The notes beneath the pieces were generated by a model. It was not told where the DNA came from. It made no database searches and was given only the letters and a program-made list of their open reading frames with translations. Made by a program: the position numbers and the translations under genes. From NCBI GenBank assembly GCA_038373885.1, contig JAWZYV010019464.1:248001-312000 (forward strand): a stretch of DNA of 64,000 nt, in the 5' to 3' direction. Source of the DNA: Cheiracanthium punctorium. Its lineage: Eukaryota > Arthropoda > Arachnida > Araneae > Cheiracanthiidae. How positions within the stretch are numbered: the stretch's first letter is position 1; every line of letters starts with the position of its first letter. Below, piece by piece: positions 1 through 13,300 of the stretch.

Positions 1-1278
1 TCATATTTTATGGCTTTTCAAATAAAAATCCATGAACCACACTAAAATTTTGCATTTTTTTTTTCATTTTTTTAAGTGCTTCGCTGGTAGGCAGATACCT
101 TAAAAAGTATTCGAATGACTTTTCCCCCTAGAATAATGTGAGCGTAAAATAATTTTTTAAAATCTCAAAAGTGTGTGATATTTAATTAATATTGTATCAT
201 GAAACTATATTTTTTTTTCCTTCAGCAGTCGCACTATTGGTTATTGCGGCACTTATAGTGGCTTTTCGTGGATCAACTTTACCAAGAATGTTAATGATTT
301 TTTAAAATGTTCTCAGCTGAAACTGTTCACAAACACACCAGTAACACCAGTAAACACACCAGTAACAGATATATTTTCAAGTACTACAATAACAAAAATA
401 ATCGTTTTATTGAACTCTAAAACAAAAACATTTTGGTCAATAAACTTTTCATGAATTGCACAACTGGAAAGTAAAAACTTTCAGTGCGTTTATAATCTGT
501 TTCTGTATATTGCAGTAAAAAATTCTAAAAATTTAAGTTGTTGAGGTATAAATCTTTAACTTGTGTTGATGCGTTTTTTAAAACTAATACAACATTTTAA
601 ATAATATTGCATTTAATGAAATACAAGACTGTAAATTAGTTCTAACATTCGAATTTTCTACTTCTGTTAAAGATTTCAGCTTTAGTTTGTCATTTTAGAG
701 TTCAATTTCGTTAATAAAGATTTTTTTAATGGATTCGGGATGATTTTTAAAGATATTTTTGCACACATACGAATGAAATAACATGCAAAATATTTACAAT
801 AACAATACAAATCCGAGTATTTTTAAATCGCCAGTACGTTATAGCTTTCTCCTACATTGTATTGGTTTTCTATTTATGTACTTTCGTTTTCTTGGTATAA
901 GGATCGTAGAAATGAGTTCAGGTTTTGTTTAATTGTTAAATTTAAGTGGCAATAATAAATTTCGTTACTATGATAACTGTTATTTTTAAAAGGAAAAAAA
1001 ATTATGAAATTAGTTATTCACTTTAAGAAGACAACGTACTGAGTGCAATTTACATTCATTAAATAAGAGTTATTTTGTCTCCAGAAGATCGTTCTTTTTT
1101 ATTTTGGCAAAATTTAAGAGTGATTTAAAATCAATTAACAACGTGTTCATATTAAGAAAAATAAACACTAGCAGAGAAAGAGCTTATTGAAGTCGGGATC
1201 ATTGAGATTTTTTAAAAACTAGTATGATACGTATCTTTGTCATTTGATCCATGCCTATACTTTTGCTGAAAATTTCAG
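1..1278. other. Intron sequence upstream of first visible exon
   Basis: A+T-rich sequence with no coding segment, RNA gene or transposon end that I can support. It ends in a splice acceptor (TTTCAG at 1273-1278). The first exon begins in phase 1, so an upstream exon must exist outside the window. Confidence 0.6.
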
Positions 1279-1390
1279 GTGAACCCCAGATCATTGCGGC
1301 CGCAGATCAGGAAGTCAATGCAGGTCAACAGGTGTTTATATCATGTACAGCGGATGCAGTTCCGGAACCCGTCATGCAAATATCACCCAG
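1279..1390 (+). CDS. RPTP exon 1: first half of Ig-like domain
   Basis: Phase-1 acceptor after TTTCAG and a CAG|GTTTGA donor, ending in phase 2. It encodes EPQIIAAADQEVNAGQQVFI followed by SCTADAVPEPVMQI, a typical Ig A-B-C strand pattern in which the Cys of FISC is the first disulfide cysteine. The position where the core Trp of strand C is expected (about 12 residues after Cys) holds Ile. The donor is weaker than its neighbours, but the phase-2 junction to the next exon is exact and open. Confidence 0.82.
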
Positions 1391-4300
1391 GTTTGATAAT
1401 CTTCCATCACATCTATCTATCTATCCGCATCGTGAATCACTCTTCCTGAAAAAATAAACTGAAACAGCAGTAACCCACAAGACCGCGTTTCGTATACTAA
1501 ATTTGATTCAGGTTTTCTATTTAATTTGTTTGGTGACCTAGTGGGTTGAAGTTCGGTTCCCATCAGAACACCGAAAGCCAAGCAGTGTCTAAATGATTTT
1601 TACTTACATCTACAGCTCTTGGGAGTTTTGAATTGGAAAAAGAAACAAAAAAAAAGACTATAAGCAGTGTTTATTAAAGTGTTGTTACCCCGAAGAGGGA
1701 GCCAATCCTTACACTGTAATAAATAAAGAAAGGAAAGAAAATGGCATTAAAATTTGGAAGATGTGCTAGCCAATTGGACGTCAGCTGTTATGTATGTTTA
1801 TGGAATTTTATTCGCGAAAATTCCTGACGAAATTCTGTTCCAAACCCTTGATATACGGAAATTGTACTGCATTCAAGTGTAAATGGAGAATATAAGTAAA
1901 ATTTTACGGTATGTTTCTAGTAAATGTGCGGTTATTTTTGTAGAGTGCTGGGTTTACGGGTGGGTCATCCTGGGTGTCGAGGTCACCTGATTACGAACCC
2001 ATTCCAATCGAGAGACTTGCACCTGGAATGGGACCTTTCAAGGATATAAGTTCAATACGAAGGACATTGCAGCCACGAACACATTTTACGTACCCTTTAG
2101 TGGACATTATTGTCGATAGAGATTGTCACCCTCCTAAGCTCTGAATAGCGCCAACGCTGTTTCATTTACGATTTTCTAAAGGAAATTGAGCTTGAGGCAC
2201 TTACTCAATTGGTGTGTGGTCAATATAAAAATTTCATCATTTTATAAAAAATGTATTCCTTGACATAAAAGTTTTCAAATTTATTTGGTTTCGACTATAC
2301 AAAATCCGGTTTTGTAGACTTGGAAGTTTTTTTTTTTTGTGTGTGTGTGCGTGTGTGTGCGTGTGCGTGTGTTGGGAGAGTGCGGGGCATTCGACCTCTA
2401 AACATTTTGTAGATCTCATTGAGATGACACTAACAAAGAAAATGTTGATAAATAAATCAAAACTTTGTAAAATAGCACGCATAAAAGGTACTTATCAAAT
2501 TATACACATGTATAGTTTGTTTAAACACGAATATAGTTTATAGTATTCGATCGAAATACGCGTATAGCTTGAAAAGTACATGCGCGTTATTTTATAAGGT
2601 TTTGGTAATTTTTTCTTTTAAACACCAGTTCTTTTTGAGTGTTTCATGTTAAGGAAAATCGTCATTGTCAAGCTAATATCTGCTATGAACAAAAAGTTTA
2701 TTTATTATTACCAGTTTTTTATTAGCAGCTATTATTTGGCAATATTTTGGCTGATTCACATGGTGTATTTTTTTCGATCACAGTTCACCGTATATTGCTT
2801 AGAGTCACATAGAAGTCCTTTTATACGAAAATTTGGTTAGTAAGCTAGTCATAATAGTCAAAATGTCGAATCTTCAAAAGTGCATATAGCAGATATCCAT
2901 ATTTAACAACGACGAAATGTTAGTTTTCCGTTAGTTAAGTTGACAGTACCTCTAAATATGATATTATTATTATCATTAATTTAAAAAATACGTGCATGTA
3001 TGTATTAAGAATTCCGCTATGAATTAGCTTTAATCACTATAGTTAGTCCTACATATAAATTCTTCTGCAAAAGGCAGGAAAAAAGGTGCATTTGATACAC
3101 TTGCATATTGGTGCATATCAGTGAAATGATGAATCATTCTCTCAATCAAATAATTAACATTTTGGGAGACTTCCTTACAACTCTAACCCAACGGAATTGA
3201 GAGGTTCGAACTAATATTTAACGCATTGTGCTCGTTTTTCTTCAGCTCGGGAGAAGACGATGATCTGAAAGTCGTCGTCCGAACCCTGGAACAGAATCAG
3301 TACCAGGCGGTCATCAAAGTGAAGCCCAAAGATCCGGGTCAGTTGGAGTTTCATTGTTCTGCTCGCAACCCCCACGGTTACGACATGAAGAAGATGATCA
3401 TCACAGTAATAGGTGAGTGCTTTGGAATATACAATGGTCCCCAAACTTACTAACATTGGGAGCCATTTTGAGAAAACTGAATCCATATGCGGCCATCGTG
3501 ATTCTTCTACCGGGCCTACTTGTGCACTTTGATGAGTCATCCAAAGAGACCTTCGGATGCTCACTTATTGGTACCAGGAATTAGATACGTCATTTAATGG
3601 TAGAATCTAACCAATTAGAAACGTCTGTAGGCCTCTTAGGATGACTCATCGAAGTACACAATCAAGCCAGGTAGAAGATTCACGATGGCCTCGATCCATA
3701 CCGACCCACTCTCTTAATATCCCAGACCTAGGAATTAGAGTGAGAAATGACTACTTATGAAAGGTATTTCGCTCTCGCTAACTCTTAAAAATTACCCAAC
3801 CTCGAAGGAGTCAAAAGCCACTTTAAAATAGTGGAATTTATGACACTACCGAAGATTGAAACCATGGAAAACCACACTTATGAAAGAGTGCTCGACCCTG
3901 ATAGAAGAGTGGTAACATACCATCCTCAGGAAGAGTGAACCACTCTACTCCTAAGTGACTTGTAATTTTTGGAGTTTGAAACTGCTCTAAATGATTGTTA
4001 GTTTATTATAACGAATGATAAATTCAATTTATTTTAGTACGATCTTTTGTCAATTACTAGAATTTATATGCAGACTAATTATTATTCAATATTATTTACA
4101 AATTCTACCAGTCCGTGGTTCAAACACGAAACAATAGGTGTGAGACTGCCACTGAAGCCGTTTGACTTGTGACATAGTGACATTTGATTTGATCGATTAT
4201 GACTTGAGCGAGCAGAAAATAACTCTTGGTAGAGAGTAAACCCTTGTTTAGAAAGTCAATCACTTTTCATTAGAGTCGCTTTCATTATATTAGGATGATG

Positions 4301-7300
4301 CGGTGTAGTTTCACTTTTAAAGATAGAGTCGAAAAAAAAATCAATCTTTAATCAATCTGAAGAGTCATAATACGGTTTTTTCATTATACTTAAGTTCAAA
4401 ATGATGACCACTTTTCGGAATATGCCTGCTCTTAAAAATTAAAGAGAGATTTTTAGTATCCACATCTGTAAGAGACCCATTTCATGTTGAGCTCATTTAT
4501 CATGTTGAGACCCATTTCATGTTGAGCTCAATATTTTTAGACACTTGACTGGCAAATTGTGCGTCTAGGTGCATCTAAGTATACAATCAAGGTATTGTCG
4601 CGACCCGCAGTTTTGGAAACTCTGAATCAATTTTGTATGTCATTCGGTTTATTAGCTAGAGACCATTGGGTTCCCATAAGTTAACATTAGGAACAGGCAA
4701 TGTCTCATCAAATTCAAGTGATATCGCGGAGCATAGAAGAGTTTTGGACACTTACTTTTGTGGGGTTAATATGTCACCGACAGTCACGAAATTTGAGGAG
4801 GTGGGGTGGATGGAACGGACAGTTTGCGACACTACCATCGTAATTATTTTCGTGAAAAAGTCTATCCTCAATTGTCCATTAAAATTAAATATCTTTCTAA
4901 TTGCATAATTCATTCGTAAATATGTTTGCAAGTTGGAAGACTAAGTTTTGTTTAATTCATGTAATCTACTTACTCATTCAGCAGCTTTTTTTTTTTTTTT
5001 TTTTTAAGTCACGACTAAATTATTTCACAATTAACGGTTACTCGGCACAACTGATTTTTCCTGTCTTTCGTTGCAGAACCTCCAAAACTGACCACTCCGC
5101 CTTGGTTGCTGAGCAAAACTAACCTGTCACTGACAGTGGGTTGGAAAGACTGGGAATTCGGTAAGGACATAGGAGGCAGCGCCACAGACAGGATTGAGTA
5201 TATGGTAAGGAAAACCTGCGCAATTTTTTATCATAACCATTCCGTACATACAACAAGGACATAATAAGGCTCATAGAATGACGATATGCGTTCTACTGAA
5301 TCAAAGTTGTTAGGAAGGATTGACTGCAAAATATTTCCCAGCTCAAAAGTTCGGCACATGTGTTCCAGAACAGTTAATGTATTTGCTCCCTTCCCCCATC
5401 TTTGGCATACAAAATCAGAGAACCACTTTCTTAGTCCATTGTAAAATTAAATTTCGCTGACTTTCCAATCTCCATTTGAACTGAAATTTTGCATAGTTAA
5501 TGTGTTTCAGCTAATAATAAAACTACTATGAAAAAAACTGAATTTTCTCCGTAGCAGTTTTATACCCTATTTTAACCTTGTGTATTAATTTCACAACATG
5601 CCATCTTGGGTGAGGCTGGTAACTACGAATGTGTGATTCTAATGGCTAATCTTTACAATTTTCTAATAAAGTATTAAATTAATATTAAAAAATTACACGT
5701 AGCTTATTTTATGTTATTTAGTACATTACTTTACCCTTCAAACTCGTTATGTCAAGAAGAAAGTTCTTAGTAATCGAAAAAAAAAACCTTTAAACCGTAA
5801 AAAAAAATAAAATATAAAAAAGATATTTAAAGTTACAAACACATTTTTCTGAAATAGAAATATTCAACACTGTTATTTTAAAAATTCATGCTATACTCAT
5901 AGTATAATTTGGGAAACGATTGCCACTTATGCTTCAAGTGTCTGTTTGATAGTAAAAAGAATATTAATGTATATATACGGGTGATTCTTAATTCATCATC
6001 AATATTTAGTAGGGAGGTAGGGAATAGGAAAAGAAGACCATTTCACATAGGAAAGCATGGGCGCAAACGAACGCATCGTGATGTAGGGGGCGCTTTATGT
6101 CAACAACTCCCATTCATTCGCACATTCATACGCCATTTGGTATAAAAAGTGTCTACCCCCATCTTGAAGGGGAGTTCCTGATGGGAGCTGGGGGATCAGT
6201 TGAAAATTAGGTTTCTGTAAGATCGCCGCGTTGGTCAGGGACACAGGGAGTGGGGGGGGGGGGGGAAGCTTTTGGAACACCTTTAAAGGCCGTTAAAAGG
6301 GCTAAATTGTGTGAACAGCGGCTGTGTGTGCTGTATCGTCATAAAAGGTAGATCGGCGGATACGGATATGAAAACGAATAGTTTTTTTTTTTTTAATCCG
6401 TGGATACGGATATTAAACGGATCATTTCTTTCTCATATCCGAGAATACAAAAATGAAACGGATCGCATTCTTGCGTATTTCAGCAAGTTTTTTTCAGTTT
6501 ATCTTAAAAGTTAAATAAGGCATAAGTTTTATAAAGAAGAGAGCTTTATAGGATATAAATTTATCTAATAAAAAATAAGAAAAAAATTAATCAAGTACCT
6601 TTTACATTGTAGTATAAACAATTTTTACTAATTTCATGACAATTAGTAAACGGCTGAAGTGCATAGGTCTAGGGTTCTGGCCTACCGCGCGGCCGTTTTC
6701 TCCAGCTGTAACGTGAATTCGGGTTAGAACCTCTCAAAAAGTCCACCGCCCAAGGCATGTCTTAATTAAGCAGACAACCCTTGTGTAGATCTGCCTTAAC
6801 CCCAAAACCTAAATAACTTTTATGATCATTTACAGTGAAAGTAAAAAGTTTAATATTTTTTATATTAAATAAAAATCATAATCACTCTCAATCTTTAAAT
6901 GTTGATCTAAGACATATGGAATGAATTACATAGTTATTTTATGATATCGAATAAAATTTTCAGGAAATTAAATGTAAATAAATACAAACTTTTATTTTTT
7001 ATACAGCCCTCCTCTTACAAAAATTCCCATTAAGTAAAATATACCCCCATATATTAATGAGATGATGTAGAAAGTTTCAGATTTTCTTACTAAAGGTTTA
7101 CAGATATGTTTCAATCACAGTTGGTGAGGGAAAATAATCTTTGCAATATCAATAATAGTATAAATACAATTATTAAAACTATTATAGTAAAACTAATTAA
7201 CCATTAATTAGATTAAAATTTTAAGACATTTACATTTTACATTTTAAGAAATGAGTTTTAAATCATTTTAAACCTACAATCTGGACAGTTACTGGAAGCA

Positions 7301-10300
7301 AAAATATGCTGTAATTGTGTATACATTATACTCAGGGGCGTAGCCAAGGGGGGTTAGGGGGGTCATAAGCCCCCCCCCCAAAAAAAGGAATTTTTTGCCA
7401 TACAAAATGCATATTCTTCACTACATTATCACACACACGTATACATATATATGAGTTGTAGTAGTCGTAAACCCCCCCCCCATGAAAAATTTCTGGCTAC
7501 GCCCCTGATTATACTTTGCAAAAGGTGGGTAAAACGGGACAAAACTTACTAAAATTTGTTCAAGAAGGTAAACAACAGTAAATAATATTTTTGGCAAATT
7601 ATATATATATATATAAATATAAATATGTATAAGTTCACACCCCCAAACACGAATTAAAACAACTATTTTTATGTATAAGTTTTCCCCAGTAATTATTTAG
7701 TTTTGTAAAGTTAATAATAATAGTAATAATAATTTTTAAAAATTCCCCTAAACTAATACGGAGCTGAGCCCTTAAAAGAAATATACAACATAGGCGATAT
7801 GGACTGCGATATCTAAATGACATAATTTTGGAAAATTTTGCCCAACTATTATTTAGAATTGCTTACTTTCTCTAAGCGGTTGAATAAAGATTATTATTAT
7901 TATTTTTACTTTTTTGAACGCGTGAAGTCGCCATTGACAAGCACGAATTAATATATAAAACTTGGCACAAGTTTTATCAAATTTTGTCCCGTTTTACCCA
8001 TTTTTGCAAAGAAATTACTTACTTAATGTAAAACTTACTGTGAATTAATTCATAAAGGGTTGCTTCAATCAAATCTTATTTAGAAACATCTGAAATATAT
8101 TATGATTTTGGTTCTCAATTAATTTAGGTAAAAACGAAGAAAATGAAGGCAGTTTTTTTGTAAATGAAAAATTCTATATATGGGATTTGATACAGTAAAA
8201 TCCCGCACAGTTCTCCCGTTCAATCCGGTGTGCGCCTGCCTCTGTTTCGTGTGTGGGTGAAAATGGCGCTCATCCCCCTCTGCTTGTTGTTTCAAACAGG
8301 GGAGAAAGAGAAACTCACTAAGGGGCTCGCTCAACCTGGACAAAAGGAAGTGCATCTTTTACAGGACCCCTATTTTGCACCCACAGATGCGCAATCAATC
8401 ACTCAGTTCTTTCCCTTCATTTTATACCAAAGCGGCCTAAACCCTGTACGATAGCTCTGTTAAAATAAAATTCACAAGCAACAGGGGTTCCGTGCGTCTC
8501 ATCAACGCCATACAAAGAAGTCTGATCGACTTCTTCAACATTTCGGAAAAATGAGTGCGAGTGGATATCTGGCAAGAAAATTTGGAACACAATAGATGGG
8601 TTGCAGTGGACCGATTTGTTAGCCACCACAATCACAGGATTTATCTCCAATCGACTTCTCTGTTTGGGGTTGATGAAACACATGACGTGCGGAACCTCTG
8701 TTGCTAGTGAAGTTTATTTTAACAGAGCTATCGTACAGCGCGTGAATGGTAGTTGTTGACATAAAGCGCCCACTACATCACGATGCTTTCGTTTGCGCCC
8801 ATGCTTTCCTATGTGATATTCTCTTCTTTTCCTATTCCCTACCTCCCTACTAAATATTGATGATGAATTAAGAACCACCCTGTATGTATCTACATGAAAA
8901 GTAGACTTTGGAGTTGAAAAGCGGAAGTTTTCTGAAGCTACCAAATGTGTGCGAGGAAAGAGTTTGATGAGTGTTTCTTTTGAGAGTTCGATGTGACGCT
9001 TGTATAGCTGTGCGAGGGGGCCATACCTCTTATTAGACCAGGGATGGGCAAACTTTTCCGGTCGCGGGCCAAAAATCGAAAAAAAAGTTTGGCGGGCCAA
9101 AATAAATTTTCTAAAATTTTAAAAACAATATACAAGTATTAAAATTTAAATATGTTAATGATATGAATGAAATTGCGATTTCATTCTTAAAAGTTTCTTA
9201 TATCGAGGTTCGAAGTGAGATGTACTGATTCTAAGGAACGAGGCTAAGTGCTCATCTGTCTGTCTACTTGTGAAAGAATTCTCCCTAAGGTTCATAGTTG
9301 AAAACACTTGTTCACATATATAAGATGAAGAGCAAACATAGCACTGATTTTCTGGGCGTGAGATATTCAATTTGGGAAACTTACTTTCGATCATGATTTG
9401 TGAAACGAACTTTGGCACATTTAGAAACAACTGCTTGAGATGATTGTTAGATTGCAACTCCATGAATTCAAGCTGCAAATCGGACCTCACTGCTTTACAA
9501 TTTACGTTGAAAGGCATGGTAAAAATATCCAATTCTGTTTGATTGGCACTGAAATCTTGAAATCTGCGTTCGAACTCAAAACAGTTTTTTTTCAAGCCAT
9601 CTTCATAGTTCTTAATATGGAAGTATAATATATAAATATAAACGTATTTTTTTTTCGTCGGACCAGCAAATTAAAATTCTATCCGCGGGCTGGATGAAAC
9701 CTTCCGGCGGGCCGAGTTTGATCCGTGGACCGTAGTTTGCCCATCCCTGTATTAGACAAAGCAATAACGTTAAGACATATTTTATTTTCGGCAATGATTG
9801 CTCTCATTCATATCAGCCTACTTTAACCTAATGTACAAAAATTTTTGTTACCATTTCTTGCCTTACAGCGTGAGTTATTAGTGTAACCATGCATTAAAAC
9901 CATTGTGTGTGTGTGTGTCGAAAAATCTCATTTTTTATGCTTTTAATCTTAATTTTGGATACCAGTGTACTGCACAACCTTGATAATCCGACATTTATGG
10001 GACCAGACAACTGCCGGATTATCGAACAATTCTGTATTATCAAGATCTCTTGTTTTTGGCACAAATTTAAAGTCACATGCCTTCGTCTGATCGACATTGT
10101 AGTATAGTAGATAAAAACACTACAAAATACATTAGGTAAAGTTGAAAAGAATGACGAAAGATTGGGGGAAGCAACAAGAGTCGGGCATGCTTGTTTACAT
10201 CCGCGACGGTCAGCGGATCGGAAGATAATATGTTCTTCCCAATAAGACCGGATTATTGAACGTGTCGGACTAGCCACCAGCCGGATTATCAAGAGTGTAC

Positions 10301-13300
10301 TGTACTTAGCGTTCGTCTTTCACTATTCCACAGGTGAAGTATCGGCAAGCGGAAGAGAGTACTTGGGAAAGAGTGGACGGCTGGAGCACGGAAGTCACGA
10401 ACACGATAAACGACTTGACGCCGAACACCCAGTACGAAGTCGCTGTCAAGTGTCGCAGGCTGGGGAAAGGCGGAGAAGGGAGCGTGAGCCCGGGGCTCTT
10501 CGTCAAGACTGAGTGCGGAGGTAAATGTGTCAGGTCATCTCTCAAATTCAAGGAATATTTTTTTTTTTTTTTCTGTGGAAAGTTTTTCGACTTGTATATC
10601 AGTGCTAAGCAAAATGTAAACGTATGAAAAACTGATGATTGATTGATTGATTGATTAATCAAACTTTTCATTTAACAATTGATCAATCATTAATTTCGAA
10701 TTTTACAAAAAATTAATCGATTGTAAATCATTTTTTTTTTCAATTCCTACTATTAGTTCACATTCTCCCTGTATGTATTTATATATCTTGTTCGAATTTT
10801 CAATCGTTAATAAAATACTTTTTATTCATCCACGTTCAAATACATTTTTTTTTGGAACTTGTAGTGGATGACACTTGATGTTAATACAGCTTTTTTTTTA
10901 ATAAAAAGCAACTAAAATAAAAAAATTTCTTTGTTGACCTAAGTAGGAATTGACTTTATATTTTTTATTACTTGTTACAATGAAATATTAATTATTTCTC
11001 GATCAAAAATTTTGATTAAACAATTAACAATTTAAACAAACTACACTGAAACGTTTCAGTAAAAGAGGGGGGGCCTAGGAATTTTTCGACAAGCTCCTTT
11101 TTAACAGTTTCAACAAAGTTGAAAAGTAATTATAAATTCAGTTTGTCGGACTGTCTGTCTGTTCTGTGTTTATAGACAGACGAACAGACAACTTATAGAC
11201 AAATAGAATTTATAATTAATCTCAATTAATTATAAATTCAGATTAATTATAATTAATCGCAGAAAATCGCACAATTTTCTCATTTCGAATGTGCGATATA
11301 ATGATTTCTATGCAAATTACATTTTGAACATCTTTGTTCACAATGAAATACAGTTGCTATTCTTTACTTCATTAACATCTTTTTTTTTTTTTTTTATCTC
11401 AAACAGTTCCCACGATGGATGGCTTAGCTAGAGAAGTTTTACCCGCTTTTATATCGGAAAACTCTGTTACTTTAACTTGGAAGGTAAGTTTCCGTTAAAA
11501 CATTATATAACTGCAATTCGAAAATTCATTTATTTCGATAGCTTTTTTTTTTTCCCCCTACTGCACTACACCAGTCAAACCTTCTGATAAATAGTCGAGC
11601 CATGTTCAGGTTTGCACTTAAACAGACCTGAAAACTCAGGCAAAATCAGGGAAATTGATTCTGATTAATTAAAGGCAGGGAAGTAAAAACAAAAGCAAAT
11701 ATCTCCATATGCACAGTATGTAAAACACTTTCCAATCATTCACAAACATCCCATTTTCGTGTGTATTACTGCATATTGTCTGCTCCTTGTATGGGAACCT
11801 TCCCATAGTTTACGCGTCTGTCAGGTCATCTATGGTTTGGCTAAATAAGGGCGAAATGATTTGAATGAAATAGCATCACAAAAGACACTGAAAAACTGTC
11901 CTAACCAAAGCGGGATTCAGACTGTATCACTTTTGATGTTAATCCAAAGTGAAGCAGTGAAGTGACGCAGAGTGTTCACATAGTTTCATTTAGTTCGGCG
12001 GTTGCACCTCACGCGCACTACCACTGTTGCGCATGCGCAAACTCTCTCTCAACCACAAGGCTCCCAATTAAATTGTGAATGGGAAGGAGGAAATGGGCGG
12101 ATCGTTTATTTATATATATATATTTTTTTTTTCCCGAGCCTTTACTCAGCATGAATCAGCAGTTGAGGGAAAGATTCCTTCGCGAAAATTTGGTGGTGGG
12201 TAAAATTGTTCACTCGCTCATCTCTAGTGTGCACTTTGGATGAAACAAAAATGAAAAGTAATCTTCACTTATCCACTTTGGATGATTCCTGTACGAGATC
12301 CAAAGTGATAAGTGTAAATGAACCTTCAGAAAAGTACTCATCCCAGTGTCTCGCCCATTTGGGGGGGGGGGGGGGTCAAATCGTTTCAAAGTGTCTCCCC
12401 TTCGGAAACGGACAGTAGCTAGCAGTTAAAGTAGATAAAACAGCATTAATTGAATATTTCAATCATTACTTTGTCATTTAGCGTAATCCACGGAATCTCT
12501 TTTGTGTATCTTATAAAAGAATTATACGAATGTACTTTCATTAGAAAGTATTTAGCAAACGAATTGAGTAACTAACATTGATTTACTTTCGTTTTATGTT
12601 ATCCTCATTGTAAAACATTTCAAACAATTACTGTCTACAGACTGTAATGCATCAGAATTATTTCATGTGTCAGTAGCGGATACAGAAATTTCTTTTATTA
12701 TGAAGGGGACTAGTTAAATAAAAAGTTAATTTGACTGAAATAAAATGCAGAATTGAGTAAAACGTCACCCTAAAATGATTTACTTTTTTGAAACAGGCTA
12801 ATTTAACAAAGCAGGTTATTTGATATAAACAAAACATGCAACAAAGCTAATCTTACCCCTAAAGCATGGATGGCCTTAATCGTGGCGTATGACTTCAAGT
12901 GACGTATTTAATACTTTTTTCTATATATAGTGTTTTGCGACAGATTGAAGATTTCCAATTTATTTTCGTGTCCTGAAATATTTTATTTCTTGAAATTTAT
13001 GATCTCCGGGCGAAATGTAGCATTTATACCCTCCAAAATACACTATGATCAAAAACTGAACCAAAATTTGGACTTTTACCGAACATCCAAAAAATTAATT
13101 ACAATTTCAACCTCTGTTTACATCACATGATATTATTTATCCTCCCTTAAACTAAAGCCTACTACCTGTATCATATTTTCTAACGCTAACTGCGAACGCA
13201 AGGAATTAAAAAAGGAGTTTGAATGACATGGCGCATGTGAACTTCACTGTGAAAAAAAAGTGGCACTTGTAATGGTAAAGTTTGAGCAGACTTGCCTCAA

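Larger units (their letters stand above)
5977..8882. mobile_element. Element or pair bounded by 145-bp inverted arms
   Basis: Arms 5977-6121 and 8739-8882 are inverted copies with very high identity; they share TTCTTAATTCATCATCAATA, the GGGAGGTAGGGAATAGG block and AAGCATGGGCGCAAACGAA. The interior holds a hAT MITE (7333-7507) and another hairpin element (8444-8738). It may be one long-TIR transposon or two solo copies in opposite orientation. No transposase was recognised between the arms. Confidence 0.6.
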
